Below, one piece after another: positions 1-7,713 of a DNA stretch of 64,000 bases. Location: assembly GCA_035943995.1 (NCBI GenBank), contig DASZBS010000053.1, positions 13,183 to 77,182 of the forward strand, read 5' to 3'. Numbering within the stretch: position 1 is the first letter of the stretch; each line of letters begins with the position of its first letter. The notes under the pieces were generated by a model that did no database searches, was not told where the DNA came from, and saw nothing but the letters and a program-made list of their open reading frames with translations. This DNA is from Vulcanimicrobium sp035943995 (GTDB lineage: Bacteria > Vulcanimicrobiota > Vulcanimicrobiia > Vulcanimicrobiales > Vulcanimicrobiaceae). Made by a program: the position numbers and the translations under genes.

Positions 1-216
1 GTGATGCAGTCCGCCGGGCTTCTCGGCAAAACGGTCTCGGCACAGTCGACCGACGCGGGCGGCAACGTCACGTCCGTAAGCGGTACGGTGAAGACCATCT
101 CCGTGATCAACGGAACGCCGATGATCACGCTCGTCGACGCGAACGGCAAGCTGCTCGTCGACAGCAACGGACAACCGCTGCAACTGCCCACCTCCGCGAT
201 CCTTTCGATCGGCTGA
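1..216 (+). CDS. flgD: FlgD, flagellar hook capping protein (C-terminal fragment)
   Basis: Only the last 71 residues are visible; the true start lies before the window. FlgD caps the growing hook and is needed for FlgE assembly. The fragment opens with an 'AGLLGKTV' stretch, typical of the point in FlgD just before the beta-rich half ('A.LIGK.V'). It then shows alternating hydrophobic/Gly strands ending '.LPTSAILSIG', and stops at 214-216. Four bases separate it from the TIGR02530 gene, and flgE follows, which is the usual flgD-flgE order. The identification rests on this short motif plus context, so it is good but not certain. Confidence 0.75.
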   Translation: MMQSAGLLGKTVSAQSTDAGGNVTSVSGTVKTISVINGTPMITLVDANGKLLVDSNGQPLQLPTSAILSIG

Positions 217-220
217 CGAC

Positions 221-640
221 ATGGCCGATCCGAAGATCAGCGGCGTCCAGATCCCGCCGGCGATCACCCCCGCGGTTCGCCCGCGCGGCGTCCCGGTTCA
301 GATCCCGCCGGCCGGCACCGGCTCGTTTCGCGACGTCCTGCGCACCGCGCAGCCGCCCGCGACCGCGCCAGCACCGGTCACGCAACAGCTCAAGTTCTCG
401 GCCCACGCGCAGCAGCGCTTGGAGTCGCGGAACATCCGCCTCACGCAAGACGACGTCGCCAAAATGAACGCGATGGCCGACAAAGCGGCGGCGAAGGGCT
501 CCAAACAATCCCTCTTCATGATGCGCGACACGGCGATGGTCGTTTCGATCACCAATCGCACCGTCATCACCGCCGTCGACCAGAGCAGCATGAAAGAGAA
601 CGTCTTCACCAACATCGACAGCGCCGCAATCATCGATTAA
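221..640 (+). CDS. TIGR02530-family flagellar operon protein
   Basis: 139 aa soluble protein. Residues 1-55 are Pro-rich and probably disordered. The C-terminal half carries the family signature: 'LKFSAHAQQRLESRNI' followed by a helical 'DDVAKMNAMADKAAAKGSK' segment and a beta-rich end. This family sits between flgD and flgE in many Gram-positive and deep-branching flagellar operons. Its exact role is not established; a part in hook assembly or regulation is usually assumed from context. The ATG lies 4 bp after flgD. No membrane segment or signal peptide. Confidence 0.85.
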   Translation: MADPKISGVQIPPAITPAVRPRGVPVQIPPAGTGSFRDVLRTAQPPATAPAPVTQQLKFSAHAQQRLESRNIRLTQDDVAKMNAMADKAAAKGSKQSLFMMRDTAMVVSITNRTVITAVDQSSMKENVFTNIDSAAIID

Positions 641-673
641 CGCGAACCGCGGAACTGCCGAAACACTAATCAC

Positions 674-731
674 CAAGAGAGCGGACCACTCGTGGGGCTC
701 TCGCGCGAAGCGGATTGATTGAAGCTTCGCG
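674..731 (+). promoter_or_regulatory. Two tandem stem-loops in the flgE leader
   Basis: In the 117 bp gap before flgE, two inverted repeats follow each other. The first has GAGAGC (677-682) pairing with GCTCTC (697-702), with an inner CCAC/GTGG pair (686-689/692-695). The second has CGCGAAGC (704-711) pairing with GCTTCGCG (724-731). Neither is followed by a T-run, so they are not classic terminators. They could protect or process the mRNA and so raise flgE output, as hook protein is needed in many copies. The function is inferred from position only. Confidence 0.45.
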
Positions 732-757
732 ATTCGATGACACGAAAGGTCTCCTAG

Positions 758-2368
758 ATGGCTTTCGACTCGTTGTTCATCGGCGTCACCGGCCTGGAAT
801 CGTATCAGAGCCAGATCGACGTCATCTCGAACAACATCGCCAACGTCGGTACGACCGGCTTCAAGGGCCAGGACGTCAACTTCCAGGATCTCATCTACCA
901 GGCGCAGAGCTTCGCCAGCGCGCCGACGCAGACCAGCGGCGGCATCAACGGCAAGGACGCGGGCCTGGGCGTGCAGATCGGCTCGATCGACACGAACTAC
1001 GCGCAGGGCGGCTTGCGCACGACCGGCGTCAACACGAACCTCGCCATGAACGGCGACGGCTTCTTCATCCTGCGCAAGCCCAACGGCAACGGCTCGCCGG
1101 TCTACACGCGCAACGGCGACTTCTCGCTCAACTCCAACGGCATGCTCTACGACCAGTCCAGCGGCATGGCCGTGCAAGGCTACATGGCCGACAAGACGGG
1201 CAACGTCAATCAGACCGGCACGCCGGCCGACGTGACGATCCCGCTGGGCCTGTCGTCGCAAGCCGTCGGCACGGGTCTGAACGCGAAGATGAAGTTCGGC
1301 AAGAGCGGCGACCAGGTCTTCGACGTCTCGCTGGGCGGCAACGTCGACCAGACGCAGTGGATCAAAGAAGCGCAAGGCGTTCAGACCGGCACACCGGGAA
1401 CCGGGGCGCCCTACACGATGTCGACGACGATCTACGACTCGCTCGGCAACGCGCACCTCGCGCAGATCACGTACACGCCGGATGCCGCCGGCGCGGCCGC
1501 CGGCCCGCCGGCGACCAGCGGCCTCCCCGCGCAGGTCGCGGACTCCAGCGGTGTGCTGCGCAACGCGGCCGCACGCTGGAAAGTCTCCGTGTCGTTCGCC
1601 GACGGCACCGCGTTCGACGCGATTCAAACGCCGGGCTCGGTCGCGGCGGGCGGTGTCGTAACGGCGGCCGTCACGACGGCGGCTCCGGTCGCTGCGGGTA
1701 CGCTCGGGTACGTCTACTTCGATCAAAACGGTCAGTACATCAACACGTCGTCGATCGAGGGCGCGGCGCCCGGGCAGAACATCACCGGCGCGAACGTGCA
1801 CACGAACAACGGCGCGGCGTCGCTGGCCGACGGCAACCAGCTGAACATTCGGTCGTGGGGAACCGGCAACACGAACAACTCCGTGGCTCCCACGGCCGGC
1901 GGTCCCGCGCCGCAGACCGGGCCCATCGGCCTGGACTTCGGCAGCCAGAACTCGACCTCGCTCGCCGGTACGTCGACCGCGAACGTGGTTGCGCAGAACG
2001 GCTTCACGGCGGGGATCCTGTCGAACCTGACCATCGGCCAGGACGGCACGATCAACGGCGCGTTCACGAACGGCCAGACGACGGTGCTCGGGCGCGTCGC
2101 GGTCGCGACGTTCCAGAACGAGGGCGGCCTCCAGCGCGTCGGCGGCTCGGACTTCGCCGCGACGGCGAACTCCGGCCTCGCGCAGGTCGGCACCGCGTCG
2201 GTCGGCCGCTACGGTTCGATCGTCTCGGGTTCGCTCGAGCAGTCGAACGTGTCGATCGCCGACGAGTTCACCAAGATGATCTCGGCGCAGAACGCCTATC
2301 AGGCGAACTCGAAGAGCATCACGACGGCGTCCGAGGACATGCAGACCGTCATCCAACTCATCCGGTAA
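758..2368 (+). CDS. flgE: FlgE, flagellar hook protein
   Basis: 536 aa structural subunit of the flagellar hook, exported through the flagellar type III apparatus. The N-terminus has the basal-body rod signature ('ISNNIANVGTTGFKG', residues about 25-39). The C-terminus ends in the matching coiled-coil helix with 'AQNAYQANSKSI' and 'MQTVIQLIR'. The middle (about 170-450) is an Ala/Gly/Thr-rich variable surface domain. It is longer than the 400-residue enteric FlgE and similar to the extended hook proteins of other phyla. The ATG at 758 is preceded by AAAGG at a workable distance. A leader with two stem-loops precedes it. Confidence 0.95.
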   Translation: MAFDSLFIGVTGLESYQSQIDVISNNIANVGTTGFKGQDVNFQDLIYQAQSFASAPTQTSGGINGKDAGLGVQIGSIDTNYAQGGLRTTGVNTNLAMNGDGFFILRKPNGNGSPVYTRNGDFSLNSNGMLYDQSSGMAVQGYMADKTGNVNQTGTPADVTIPLGLSSQAVGTGLNAKMKFGKSGDQVFDVSLGGNVDQTQWIKEAQGVQTGTPGTGAPYTMSTTIYDSLGNAHLAQITYTPDAAGAAAGPPATSGLPAQVADSSGVLRNAAARWKVSVSFADGTAFDAIQTPGSVAAGGVVTAAVTTAAPVAAGTLGYVYFDQNGQYINTSSIEGAAPGQNITGANVHTNNGAASLADGNQLNIRSWGTGNTNNSVAPTAGGPAPQTGPIGLDFGSQNSTSLAGTSTANVVAQNGFTAGILSNLTIGQDGTINGAFTNGQTTVLGRVAVATFQNEGGLQRVGGSDFAATANSGLAQVGTASVGRYGSIVSGSLEQSNVSIADEFTKMISAQNAYQANSKSITTASEDMQTVIQLIR

Positions 2369-2424
2369 TCCGCAGGACGTATCGCGCCACGGAGGGCGCG
2401 GGGGACGGAAACAGGGGATCGCAC

Positions 2425-2442
2425 GGAGGCGGTCCTCTTTTT
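2425..2442 (+). terminator. Possible weak terminator after flgE
   Basis: A short stem GAGG/CCTC (2426-2429/2434-2437) with a 4 nt loop is followed by five T residues (2438-2442). The stem is short, so this may attenuate transcription between hook protein and the downstream motor genes rather than stop it. Confidence 0.3.
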
Positions 2443-2482
2443 CGTTCCCTCGGGCGCTCGTTTGCCGTAGAGTAAGGAAAGC

Positions 2483-2689
2483 ATGATTGCCTTGCGCCGC
2501 CTCAACAACGAGCCCATCATGGTCAACCCCGACCTGATCGAGTCGCTCGAGTCTACCCCGGACACGGTGGTCACCCTGACCTCGGGCAACAAGCTGCTCG
2601 TGCGGGACACGATGGACGAGGTCCGCGAGAAGATCATCGAGTTCAAACGCCGCATCCACGGCCCGGCCGGAGCGCCCGAAGCAGGCTAG
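2483..2689 (+). CDS. flbD: FlbD-family flagellar protein
   Basis: 68 aa. It matches the small FlbD (SwrD-like) family found just after flgE in many flagellar operons. It opens 'MIALRRLNNEPI', has 'NPDLIESLESTPDTVVTLTSG', and ends in a charged helix 'VREKIIEFKRRI'. In Bacillus the SwrD homologue increases flagellar power by raising stator function; motA and motB lie directly downstream here, which agrees with that role. The start ATG has AAGGA four bases upstream. This is not the NtrC-like FlbD regulator of Caulobacter, which shares only the name. Confidence 0.85.
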   Translation: MIALRRLNNEPIMVNPDLIESLESTPDTVVTLTSGNKLLVRDTMDEVREKIIEFKRRIHGPAGAPEAG

Positions 2690-2802
2690 CCCGGCCCCGA
2701 GCGGCCGCCGTTCGTGCGGATGGCTCTCAAGAGCGAAGGTCCCGACGCCGATAGTCTCCTGAGAACCCTCCCGACACCGGTCCCCGTTCGAAAGGCCGTA
2801 CC

Positions 2803-3636
2803 TTGGATTTCGCGACGATACTCGGCCTCGTGATCGCCATGGCAGCACTCGCGCTGTCGGCGTGGATCGGGAACGTCGACGCCCGCATCATCTTCGCGCG
2901 CTACGAAGCGTTCATTCTCGTCTTCTTCGGGACGGTCGGGGCGACGATGGTGTCGTATCCGCTGCGGACGTTCTGGGGCGGGCTCACGCGCGGGCTGAAG
3001 ACGGCCTTCGTCGAGCCGGTGTACCACGAGCGCGAGGTCATCGCGACGCTGGTCTCCTTCGCGGAGAAGGCGCGGCGCGAAGGTTTGCTCGCGCTCGAAA
3101 ACGAGGCCGCGGCGCTCGAGGACGAGTTCATGCGCAAGGGCATCCAGCTCGTGATCGACGGCCGCGACACCGACATCATCCGCAAGATCCTCGAGACCGA
3201 AGTGGCCTTCGTTCAAGAGCGCAACAGCAAGGCCGAAGGCGTCTTCATGACGATGGGCGGCTTCTCGCCGACGCTCGGCATCATCGGCACCGTGCTGGGG
3301 CTCATCGCGATGCTCAAGGCGCTGGGCTCGCTCTCGGGCAACGGCAACATCGCCGGCCAGCTCGGCGTCGCGACCGCGCAGGCGTTCGTCGCGACGTTCT
3401 TCGGCATCGCGCTGGCGAACTTGGTGTGGATCCCGCTCGCGACGAAGATCCGCGAGCGCGCGGGGCAAGAGCTGCTGCTGCGCGAGATCATGATCGAAGG
3501 CATCCTCTCGATCCAGGCCGGCGACAACCCGCGCCTGCTCGAGGAGAAGCTGCACGCGTTCCTCGACCCGAACGAGCGCGAGACGGACATCGAAGCGGGC
3601 GGCGCCGTCGGCGAGCCCGAGCTGGCGGGCGTATAG
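2803..3636 (+). CDS. motA: MotA, flagellar stator ion-channel subunit
   Basis: 277 aa inner-membrane protein with four predicted transmembrane helices: two at the N-terminus (about 5-22 and 32-52) and two around residues 150-205. A large charged cytoplasmic loop (about 60-145) contacts the rotor. The family signature 'GGFSPTLGIIGTVLGLI' is present. It forms the proton or sodium stator with MotB, encoded 3 bp downstream. The start is taken as TTG at 2803, because AAAGG lies seven bases upstream and the protein then begins 'MDFATILGLVIA', as in other MotA proteins. Confidence 0.93.
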   Translation: MDFATILGLVIAMAALALSAWIGNVDARIIFARYEAFILVFFGTVGATMVSYPLRTFWGGLTRGLKTAFVEPVYHEREVIATLVSFAEKARREGLLALENEAAALEDEFMRKGIQLVIDGRDTDIIRKILETEVAFVQERNSKAEGVFMTMGGFSPTLGIIGTVLGLIAMLKALGSLSGNGNIAGQLGVATAQAFVATFFGIALANLVWIPLATKIRERAGQELLLREIMIEGILSIQAGDNPRLLEEKLHAFLDPNERETDIEAGGAVGEPELAGV

Positions 3637-3639
3637 CGC

Positions 3640-4407
3640 GTGGCGGTTACCGGTGACCTGCGCTCGCGCCTGAAGCGCAACTCGGGACGCGATCCGATGG
3701 AGAGCGCCGGCATGATGCGCTGGCTGCTGACCTACGCCGACATGATCACGCTGCTGCTGGCGCTGTTCATCATCCTGTTCGCGATCTCGAACATCTCGTC
3801 GGTGAAGTTTCAGCGCCTCGTCAAGGCCGTCTCCGGCGGCTTTAACAGCACCGACGCCATCAACAACCCGCCCAACGGCGGCGTGATCGGCGGCCTGCAC
3901 GGCCGCACCGACCAGGCGAATCTCGCGTCGATCAAGGCGCAGCTCGACAAGTACATCGCGCGCCAGAACCTGCAAGCGAAGGTGCAGACGCGCATCGCCA
4001 AGCAGGGCTTGGTGATCACGCTGCTCAGCGACCGGGCGTACTACGATTCCGGCTCCGCCGATCTGCGGCCGGAGACAAAGCAGTTGCTCGACGCCGTCGC
4101 CGGCCAACTGCGCACCGTGAGCAACGAAGTGCGCGTCGAGGGCAGCACCGACAACGTCCCGATCAGGACCGCCGCGTATCCCACCAACTGGGAGCTGTCC
4201 GCGGCGCGCTCGACCGGCGTCACGCGCTACCTCGTCGAGCACGCGAAGATCGTGCCGACGCGCATCTCGTTCGCCGGCTACGGCGAGTTCCGGCCGAAAT
4301 TTTCCAACGACAGCGACGTGCACCGGCAGCAGAACCGCCGCGTCGACGTCGTGATCCTCAACGGCAGCACACCGCAGGCCGTACCGCAGAATCCGGAGAC
4401 CGAATAA
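3640..4407 (+). CDS. motB: MotB, flagellar stator peptidoglycan-anchored subunit
   Basis: 255 aa. A short cytoplasmic basic N-terminus is followed by one transmembrane helix containing the ion-carrying aspartate (D34, in 'LLTYADMITLLLALF'), a plug/linker, and a C-terminal OmpA-like peptidoglycan-binding domain (about 130-245). The latter has 'VEGSTDNVPI', 'NWELSAARS' and the 'NRRVDVVIL' end. GTG start at 3640, three bases after motA. With MotA it makes the torque-generating stator. Confidence 0.93.
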   Translation: MAVTGDLRSRLKRNSGRDPMESAGMMRWLLTYADMITLLLALFIILFAISNISSVKFQRLVKAVSGGFNSTDAINNPPNGGVIGGLHGRTDQANLASIKAQLDKYIARQNLQAKVQTRIAKQGLVITLLSDRAYYDSGSADLRPETKQLLDAVAGQLRTVSNEVRVEGSTDNVPIRTAAYPTNWELSAARSTGVTRYLVEHAKIVPTRISFAGYGEFRPKFSNDSDVHRQQNRRVDVVILNGSTPQAVPQNPETE

Positions 4408-4410
4408 CCG

Positions 4411-5394
4411 ATGTCGATGCTGTCGCAGGCGGAGATCGATGCCCTGGTCAACCAGCTCGCCGCACCCGAGCCCGGCGCGCTGCCGGAGATGCGCAAGGTC
4501 AAGACCTTCGACTTCCGCTTCAACAAGCGGCTCGACAAGTTCAGCACCAACCAGCTGCAGACGCTGCGCACGCTGCACGACAACTTCACGCGGCTGCTGA
4601 ACAACTCGCTGTCGGTCTACCTGCGCACGCGCGTCGAGGCGACGGTCGTCTCGATCGACCAGATCACGTACGGTGATTTCGTCAGCTCGATCGGCATCCC
4701 GTCGATCCTCTCGATCTTCTCGATGGACCCGCTGCCCGGCTCGGGGATGGTGCAGGTCGACCTCAACCTCGTGTTCTCGGTGATCGACCGGCTGCTCGGC
4801 GGCCCGGGCTGGTTCCCGCAAAAGCTCCGCGACCTCACCGACATCGAGCGCACGCTGATGCAGCGCTTCATGGCCCGCATGCTCAACAGCTACCGCGAGT
4901 CGTGGAACTACCTGCTGACGCTCTCGCTCAAGATCGAGGCGCTCGACTCGAACCCGCAGTTCATCCCGCGCATCATCCCGCTCGACCAGATCGTCGCGTT
5001 CGTCACCTGCGAGCTCAAGGTTGGCGACATGTCCGGCGTGATGAACTTCTGCCTCCCCTACCAGGTGCTGCAGCAGGTCGGGACCCAGCTCTCGGACTTC
5101 CAGTGGTCGCCCAGCATCACCGCGGGCCGCGGGATGACCGAGCAAGACATCGCGCTGCTGGCGCGCAACGTGGAGCGGGCGCCGGTCGACGTGCGCGTCG
5201 AGCTGGGCAAGACCGTCGTGTCGCTGCGCGACCTGATCGCGCTGCAGCCCGGCGATCTGGTCATGTTCGACAAGTCCGTGACGGAGCCGCTCACCGCGAC
5301 GGTGAACGACCGCGAGAAGTTCAAGGTCTTCCCCGGCGTCAACCGCGACAAGCTCGCGGTGCGCGTGAGCCAGATCGTCGAAGACGAGGAGTAA
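4411..5394 (+). CDS. fliM: FliM, flagellar motor switch protein
   Basis: 327 aa C-ring component that binds CheY-P through its N-terminus and sets rotation direction. The N-terminus has the EIDALV peptide ('LSQAEIDALVNQL'), the CheY-binding motif. The middle is a CheC-like domain, and residues about 240-325 are a SpoA (surface presentation) domain. It is spaced 3 bp from motB and is followed directly by the FliN/FliY gene. Confidence 0.95.
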   Translation: MSMLSQAEIDALVNQLAAPEPGALPEMRKVKTFDFRFNKRLDKFSTNQLQTLRTLHDNFTRLLNNSLSVYLRTRVEATVVSIDQITYGDFVSSIGIPSILSIFSMDPLPGSGMVQVDLNLVFSVIDRLLGGPGWFPQKLRDLTDIERTLMQRFMARMLNSYRESWNYLLTLSLKIEALDSNPQFIPRIIPLDQIVAFVTCELKVGDMSGVMNFCLPYQVLQQVGTQLSDFQWSPSITAGRGMTEQDIALLARNVERAPVDVRVELGKTVVSLRDLIALQPGDLVMFDKSVTEPLTATVNDREKFKVFPGVNRDKLAVRVSQIVEDEE

Positions 5395-5396
5395 GG

Positions 5397-6293
5397 GTGC
5401 CCGACACGCTGCAAACCCTGGCCGATGAGATGTTCGCCTCCGCCGGCTCCGTGCTCGGAGCGCTGGCGGGACGCTCGGTCTCGGCGGGCGCATCGGAGCG
5501 CACGGCGAGCGACGCGTCGATCCGCATCGACGCCGACGCGGTCGCCACCGTCACGCGCATCCCGTCGGCCGACGTGGTGTTCGTCGCGCGCTACCGCAAG
5601 CGGGACGTCGGCCGCATCGTCGACTTGATGCTCGGCAGCCCCGGAAACGGCGGCGACCTGGATGCGATGCAGCTCTCGATCGTCGCCGAGACGGTCGCCC
5701 AGATCTCCAGCGCCATGGGCGAGGCGCTCGCGACGGCGACGAGCCACGCCGTCACGGACATCGAGTCGGCCGTCGCGGCCGATGCGAGCGCCTTCCCCGC
5801 GCCGCCGTTCGCGGCGTTCACCGCGCCGCTCGACCTCGGCGACGGCTTCACGACGACGCTGACGCTGGACTTCGACATTCTGGCGCAGCACCGGCTCGCG
5901 CCCGACGCGTCGATCCCGACGCCGCAGCCGGCGCCCGTGCTCCATGCGACCCCGGCCGCCGCGCCCAAGCGGCGCGTCGAAGAGGGCCGGCCCGTCACGT
6001 TCGCCCCGATGCAGCCCACGCCGGTGCGGACCGCCGCGCCCGGCCACGCCAACCTCGACCTCGTCCACGACGTGCCGCTGGAGATCTCGGCGGTGCTGGG
6101 CCAGACGGAGCTGTCGCTGCGCGAGGTCGTCTCGATGACGACCGGCAGCGTGTTCGAGCTCGACAAGCTGTCGACCGAGCCCATCGACCTCTACGTCAAC
6201 AACATCCTCATCGCGCGCGGTGAGGTGGTCGTCGTCGACGACAAGTTCGCGGTGAAGATCAGCGAGCTCAACCCCGTCGTCGACCGGGTCTAA
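5397..6293 (+). CDS. fliN: FliN/FliY-type motor switch protein with a CheC-like domain
   Basis: 298 aa, much longer than plain FliN (about 130 aa). The C-terminal 80 residues are a SpoA domain ('HDVPLEISAVLGQTELSLRE', then '...LNPVVDRV'). The N-terminal 150 residues resemble a CheC/FliY fold, joined by an Ala/Pro-rich linker. The CheC/FliY phosphatase motif (D/S-x3-E-x2-N) reads S-x3-E-x2-A near 'QLSIVAETVAQI', so the asparagine is missing and CheY-P phosphatase activity is doubtful. The start is GTG at 5397, because GAGGAG lies just upstream across the fliM stop. No ATG is available in the first part of the gene. Confidence 0.88.
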   Translation: MPDTLQTLADEMFASAGSVLGALAGRSVSAGASERTASDASIRIDADAVATVTRIPSADVVFVARYRKRDVGRIVDLMLGSPGNGGDLDAMQLSIVAETVAQISSAMGEALATATSHAVTDIESAVAADASAFPAPPFAAFTAPLDLGDGFTTTLTLDFDILAQHRLAPDASIPTPQPAPVLHATPAAAPKRRVEEGRPVTFAPMQPTPVRTAAPGHANLDLVHDVPLEISAVLGQTELSLREVVSMTTGSVFELDKLSTEPIDLYVNNILIARGEVVVVDDKFAVKISELNPVVDRV

Positions 6294-6296
6294 GCC

Positions 6297-6644
6297 CTGA
6301 CGACCGACGTCGTTCTCCATGCCGTCTGGGCGTTCGCGGTCGTCGCCCTGCTGCTGGTCGGCCTGGCGTACGCCGCCCGCGCGTTCAACCGCGGCCGGCT
6401 CGTATCCGCCACGGGCAAGCGCCTCGTGACCGTCGTGGAGTCGACGGTCCTGTCGCAGACGACCACCGTTCACGTCGTGAAGGTGGGCGACCGATACTAC
6501 CTGATAGGCGGAGGATCCGCCGGAGTGACCCACATCGCCGACGTCCCCAGCGACGCGGTCGATCCCTACATCGAGACGCAACGGAAGGCGCTCGGGGAGC
6601 AACGCGACGCGGTGCTCCGCCTGCTGCAAAGATTCCGCAAATAA
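6297..6644 (+). CDS. fliO: FliO-like flagellar biosynthesis protein, probable CTG start
   Basis: About 115 aa. Reading from CTG at 6297, three bases after the fliN stop, gives one transmembrane helix (residues about 5-28, 'AVWAFAVVALLLVGLAYAA'). A beta-rich cytoplasmic part follows with the FliO pattern: 'GKRLVTVVESTVL' then 'VHVVKVGDRYYLIGGGSAGV'. The first GTG (6426) would start inside the soluble part and lose the essential membrane helix. No ATG, GTG or TTG occurs in frame before it. A CTG or other rare start, or an upstream start by translational coupling, is therefore inferred. FliO assists FliP assembly; fliP follows at 6646. Confidence 0.7.
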   Translation: MTTDVVLHAVWAFAVVALLLVGLAYAARAFNRGRLVSATGKRLVTVVESTVLSQTTTVHVVKVGDRYYLIGGGSAGVTHIADVPSDAVDPYIETQRKALGEQRDAVLRLLQRFRK

Positions 6645-6645
6645 C

Positions 6646-7437
6646 GTGAACCGCCGTCTCCTCATCCTCCTTGCCGCGTTGGCCTCGGTATTCGCCCTCG
6701 TGGTGTTCGCCGCGCCCGCGTTCGCGCAGGGCGTGCCCGGCCCGAGCAACCCGACGATCCCGATCCCGCGGGTGAACATCGGCGTCAGCCCCGCCACCAA
6801 GCCGGCCGACGTCGCGCTCTCGCTGCAAATTCTCTTGCTGCTCACGGTCGTCACGCTGGCGCCGACGATGCTGGTGCTGCTGACGTCGTTCACGCGCATC
6901 GTGATCGTGCTGTCGTTCGTGCGCACGGCGCTGGGCACGCAGCAAGTGCCGCCGACGCAGGTGCTGGTCGGGCTCTCGCTGCTGCTGACGTTCTTCGTGA
7001 TGAACCCCGTCATCCAGGACATCAACAAGAACGCGCTCCAGCCGTACATGGGCAACAAGATCTCGCAGTCCGTCGCCATCGACCGCGCCGCCAAGCCGCT
7101 GCGCGGTTTCATGTTCAAGCAGACGCGTGAGAAGGACATCGCGCTGTTCTACTCGCTCTCCAAAGAGGCGCGCCCGGCGAAGCAGGAAGACGTCCCAACG
7201 TACCTGCTCGTACCCGCGTTCGTCATCAGCGAGCTCAAGACGGCGTTTCAGATCGGCTTCGCGATCTACATCCCGTTCATCGTCATCGACATGGTGGTCG
7301 CCTCGGTGCTGCTGTCGATGGGGATGATGATGATCCCGCCCGTGATCATCTCGCTGCCGTTCAAGATCTTGATCTTCTTGCTCGTCGACGGCTGGAACCT
7401 CACGGTCCAAGCCTTGTTCGCGAGCTTCCAGAGATGA
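6646..7437 (+). CDS. fliP: FliP, flagellar export gate protein
   Basis: 263 aa core subunit of the flagellar type III export gate (FliP5-FliQ4-FliR1). It has a cleavable signal peptide (residues 1-27, ending 'AAPAFAQ'), a short periplasmic stretch, then four transmembrane helices. Conserved patterns include 'MLVLLTSFTRIVIVLSFVR', 'ALGTQQVPPTQVL' and 'MGMMMIPPVIISLPFK'. GTG start. The stop overlaps the fliQ start (ATGA). Confidence 0.95.
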   Translation: MNRRLLILLAALASVFALVVFAAPAFAQGVPGPSNPTIPIPRVNIGVSPATKPADVALSLQILLLLTVVTLAPTMLVLLTSFTRIVIVLSFVRTALGTQQVPPTQVLVGLSLLLTFFVMNPVIQDINKNALQPYMGNKISQSVAIDRAAKPLRGFMFKQTREKDIALFYSLSKEARPAKQEDVPTYLLVPAFVISELKTAFQIGFAIYIPFIVIDMVVASVLLSMGMMMIPPVIISLPFKILIFLLVDGWNLTVQALFASFQR

Positions 7438-7703
7438 CGTATGCGGCGGCGCTGTCGCTCGGGCGCGAGGCGATCGTCATCGCGTTGCTCGTGTGCGCGC
7501 CGGCGCTGCTGCTGGGGCTTGCGACGGGGTTGATCGTGTCGGTGTTCCAGGCCGTCACGCAGATTCAAGAGCCCACCCTGGCGTTCATCCCGAAGATCGT
7601 CGTGGTCGCGCTCGCGATCCTGTTGTTCGGGCCGTTCATGCTGGCGCTGCTCACCGACTTCACGACCAGAGTTTTCACCGGCATACCCGCGTTCATCCGG
7701 TGA
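7434..7703 (+). CDS. fliQ: FliQ, flagellar export gate protein
   Basis: 89 aa with two transmembrane helices (about 15-38 and 53-75), of normal FliQ length. It contains the 'VFQAVTQIQEPTLAFIPK' signature between the helices. The start codon overlaps the fliP stop by four bases, so translation is likely coupled. Confidence 0.95.
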   Translation: MTYAAALSLGREAIVIALLVCAPALLLGLATGLIVSVFQAVTQIQEPTLAFIPKIVVVALAILLFGPFMLALLTDFTTRVFTGIPAFIR

Positions 7704-7713
7704 GGCGCGGGCT

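Noticed and set aside
125..2848. Very long minus-strand open frames (for example 907 codons here and 935 codons at 2686-5493)
   Set aside because: They are Arg/Asp/Val-rich shadows of the flagellar genes, caused by high GC at third positions. They have no domain pattern, and the plus-strand genes explain the sequence fully.
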